Shown here: positions 62,476-64,000 of the stretch, piece after piece | Layout: the number at the start of each line of letters is the position of its first letter | Position numbering within the stretch: position 1 is the first letter of the stretch | NCBI GenBank assembly: GCA_964019425.1 | Contig: OZ025815.1 | Span: 806,001-870,000, forward strand | Reading direction: 5' to 3' | Length of the DNA: 64,000 nucleotides | From: Flectonema sp. DT1601 | Taxonomy: Eukaryota; Euglenozoa; Diplonemea; Diplonemida; Diplonemidae | Notes under the pieces: model-generated | What the model was told of the DNA's origin: nothing | Databases searched by the model: none | The model's input: the letters and a program-made list of their open reading frames with translations, nothing else | Program-made: the position numbers and the translations under genes

Positions 62476-64000
62476 ATGAGTAAACTGTATAAGGTTTGCT
62501 GTTGCTGTTTAAATGCTGCAATCAAGAAGGATGACAGCCCACTGCAAATAAAGCGTAAAAAAGTTTTTGCTTTAGTTAATGTTGCTTCGGTGATAACGAC
62601 TTTATTTGGGATGCCGTATTTACTCTCGAGTGGGTTTTATTATGAAGTGTTGTCAGCGTCTCTGTCTCTGATGATAAGTATTTGTTCCTTGATATACCTC
62701 TGTGTGTTAAAATATCAGGCAACAGATAGGTATGTTCAAGTTATCAGTTTTTTTTTCTGCATTGTTATTGCGATGGGTGACTTCGGTTCATCACTTTCTG
62801 CCGCAGCTGCTCCTACTTGGCCATTGTTTGTATTAATTACTGATGTCCTTCTATTAGCGGAGACTCCTCCAAAAACATCAGCAGCTGCAGTTATTTTTTG
62901 CTGTACATGGCTAATAATCCGAGCTTCGGAAGGAATTTTCAGGTTCGGTTTGTTTGACTTATCATGGGGAGTACAGGATCAGGCCACTCGACGTGACGAA
63001 GTCTGCGGGTGTGAAACGTTGCCATGTTCTGTAGCTCTTACTCAAGGTGTTGCTGGTTTGGCAAGCGAGATGCTTGTTTTCGTCCTCGACTTTCTTTGTA
63101 CTCGTGGGTTTGCTTTGTCTGTTTTGGAAGAAAAAAGAAGAATCCTGGCATCTATCGACACAGCTAATCACATCGCAAAGTCGCTGTCGAGGTTTGACTT
63201 GGAGATGGCTTCAGAGCTGTTGGATGAAGCGGTGATTCCGGATGAGCTGAAACTCTCATTCGAATTGATTCTTGCAAATCTGAAGTCGTACCGACCCTAC
63301 CTTCCTCAATCTTGCTTTCCTGAAGCTGAGCCCGAAGTTGAGCAATCACAGCGTTCCGCATCTTGTGGAGTGAGTGAAACCTCAGGCACGTTTATAAGTT
63401 CTATGGAATCGAGGCCTACTAACCTTCGCAAACATTTTTCTGAGATATCTGTGTCGCTTCTGGTTGCTAATGTGAGAAACTCATTAGTGGTATTGCAACA
63501 CAGTCAGAAGTCATTCATGGATCTCATCAGTGATTTGGTGTCAACGTCATTCACAATCATCTGTCAGAACAGGGGAACACTTGACCTCTTCCTGGGTGAC
63601 CGCATCTTTGCTAACTTCGGGGCAACGAGAGTCCACTCTGGACACGCACTTTCTTGTGTGGAGGCTGCGAAGGGGATTGCCAAGTCGTCGGAGGGTATCC
63701 TCATCCCTTATCAAGTTGAAGGCGGCACTTTGCTGTCGATGGACATCGGAATGGGAAGCGGAAGACTGCACTGCGGTGATCTGGGTAGTGACACTATGAT
63801 CCGATACAGCTTCATCGGTAAGCTGGCTCACTTGGTGAGTGTTGTTGAGAGAGCTGCCTGTAAAATGAACATCACTATGCTCTGTGAAGTCGGGTTGTAT
63901 CGCCAAGTTAGGGAATCGATTGAGATTTGTGTTCATCTTCAGACCATCCTCCACCTGGACACCATTCACCTGTTGTACGAAGTGATTGCAGGTATCCATG
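62476..64000 (+). CDS. Membrane protein with degenerate cyclase domain, tandem copy 2 (cut by window end)
   Basis: The frame is open from the ATG at 62476 to the last base, about 508 residues, so the stop lies outside. The first 40 residues are nearly identical to copy 1. The membrane part (about 40-215) has many replacements (for example VNVASVITTLFGMPYLLSSG, FFFCIVIAMGDFGSS). The linker and cyclase-like domain from about residue 215 onward are almost identical again, with the same missing catalytic residues (LGDRIFANFG retained). The likely reading is that the sensing or membrane part has diversified while the output domain is held constant. Confidence 0.8.
   Translation, partial: MSKLYKVCCCCLNAAIKKDDSPLQIKRKKVFALVNVASVITTLFGMPYLLSSGFYYEVLSASLSLMISICSLIYLCVLKYQATDRYVQVISFFFCIVIAMGDFGSSLSAAAAPTWPLFVLITDVLLLAETPPKTSAAAVIFCCTWLIIRASEGIFRFGLFDLSWGVQDQATRRDEVCGCETLPCSVALTQGVAGLASEMLVFVLDFLCTRGFALSVLEEKRRILASIDTANHIAKSLSRFDLEMASELLDEAVIPDELKLSFELILANLKSYRPYLPQSCFPEAEPEVEQSQRSASCGVSETSGTFISSMESRPTNLRKHFSEISVSLLVANVRNSLVVLQHSQKSFMDLISDLVSTSFTIICQNRGTLDLFLGDRIFANFGATRVHSGHALSCVEAAKGIAKSSEGILIPYQVEGGTLLSMDIGMGSGRLHCGDLGSDTMIRYSFIGKLAHLVSVVERAACKMNITMLCEVGLYRQVRESIEICVHLQTILHLDTIHLLYEVIAGIH

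Noticed and set aside
1-64000. tRNA, rRNA and spliced-leader RNA genes
   Set aside because: I looked for B-box-like GGTTCGA context, rRNA cores and an exon-donor-Sm arrangement, and found nothing convincing by eye. A covariance-model scan would be decisive.

Overview
The window looks like nuclear DNA of a flagellate protist, most probably a euglenozoan. A diplonemid is my best guess (about 0.5) and I could not test it. The reasons are these. Every host gene lies on the + strand across 64 kb. Genes are closely spaced in head-to-tail order with no visible promoters. Several start codons sit a few to about twenty bases after a pyrimidine-rich stretch ending in AG, as expected for spliced-leader addition. 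Two protein types are reminiscent of kinetoplastids and their relatives: a BspA-like LRR protein and membrane proteins ending in a degenerate class III cyclase domain. Non-coding DNA is full of long A and T runs that are absent from exons. At least ten ordinary GT-AG introns can be placed by reading frame.

Layout, left to right. 1-4567: 3' part of a cell-surface adhesin with about ten cadherin/Ig-like repeats ending in a membrane anchor (four exons). 4568-7353: no gene seen. 7354-8286: LRR protein. 8421-10268: EF-hand/coiled-coil protein. 11384-11879: small two-exon gene. 12133-33513: five tandem, intronless, secreted glycoside-hydrolase-like genes of about 1,050 aa each, almost identical except in short patches. 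34786-37197: divergent SET-domain-like protein. 37534-40415: five-exon membrane protein with a degenerate cyclase domain. 42397-43443: type I membrane protein. 43586-45322: coiled-coil/zinc-finger protein. 47461-48471: NAD kinase. 48783-49156: small two-exon gene. 49824-50558: unknown protein. 50876-57064: two-exon protein whose intron holds an antisense, decayed, poly(A)-tailed element. 60063-61796 and 62476-end: tandem pair of membrane/cyclase-like genes, the second cut by the window edge.

The most notable features are three. First, the hydrolase array and the cyclase pair are both recent tandem duplicates in which one part of the protein changes while the rest is nearly frozen. Second, most cis introns have a T-rich 5' half and an A-rich 3' half, so poly(U) and poly(A) arms could pair. 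Their acceptors lack the usual pyrimidine tract, whereas putative gene-start acceptors have one. Third, the hydrolases resemble a family best known from bacteria (the DUF6067/GH123-like group), which suggests an acquired and then amplified polysaccharide-degrading function. Several short dispersed repeat families occupy the intergenic spaces.
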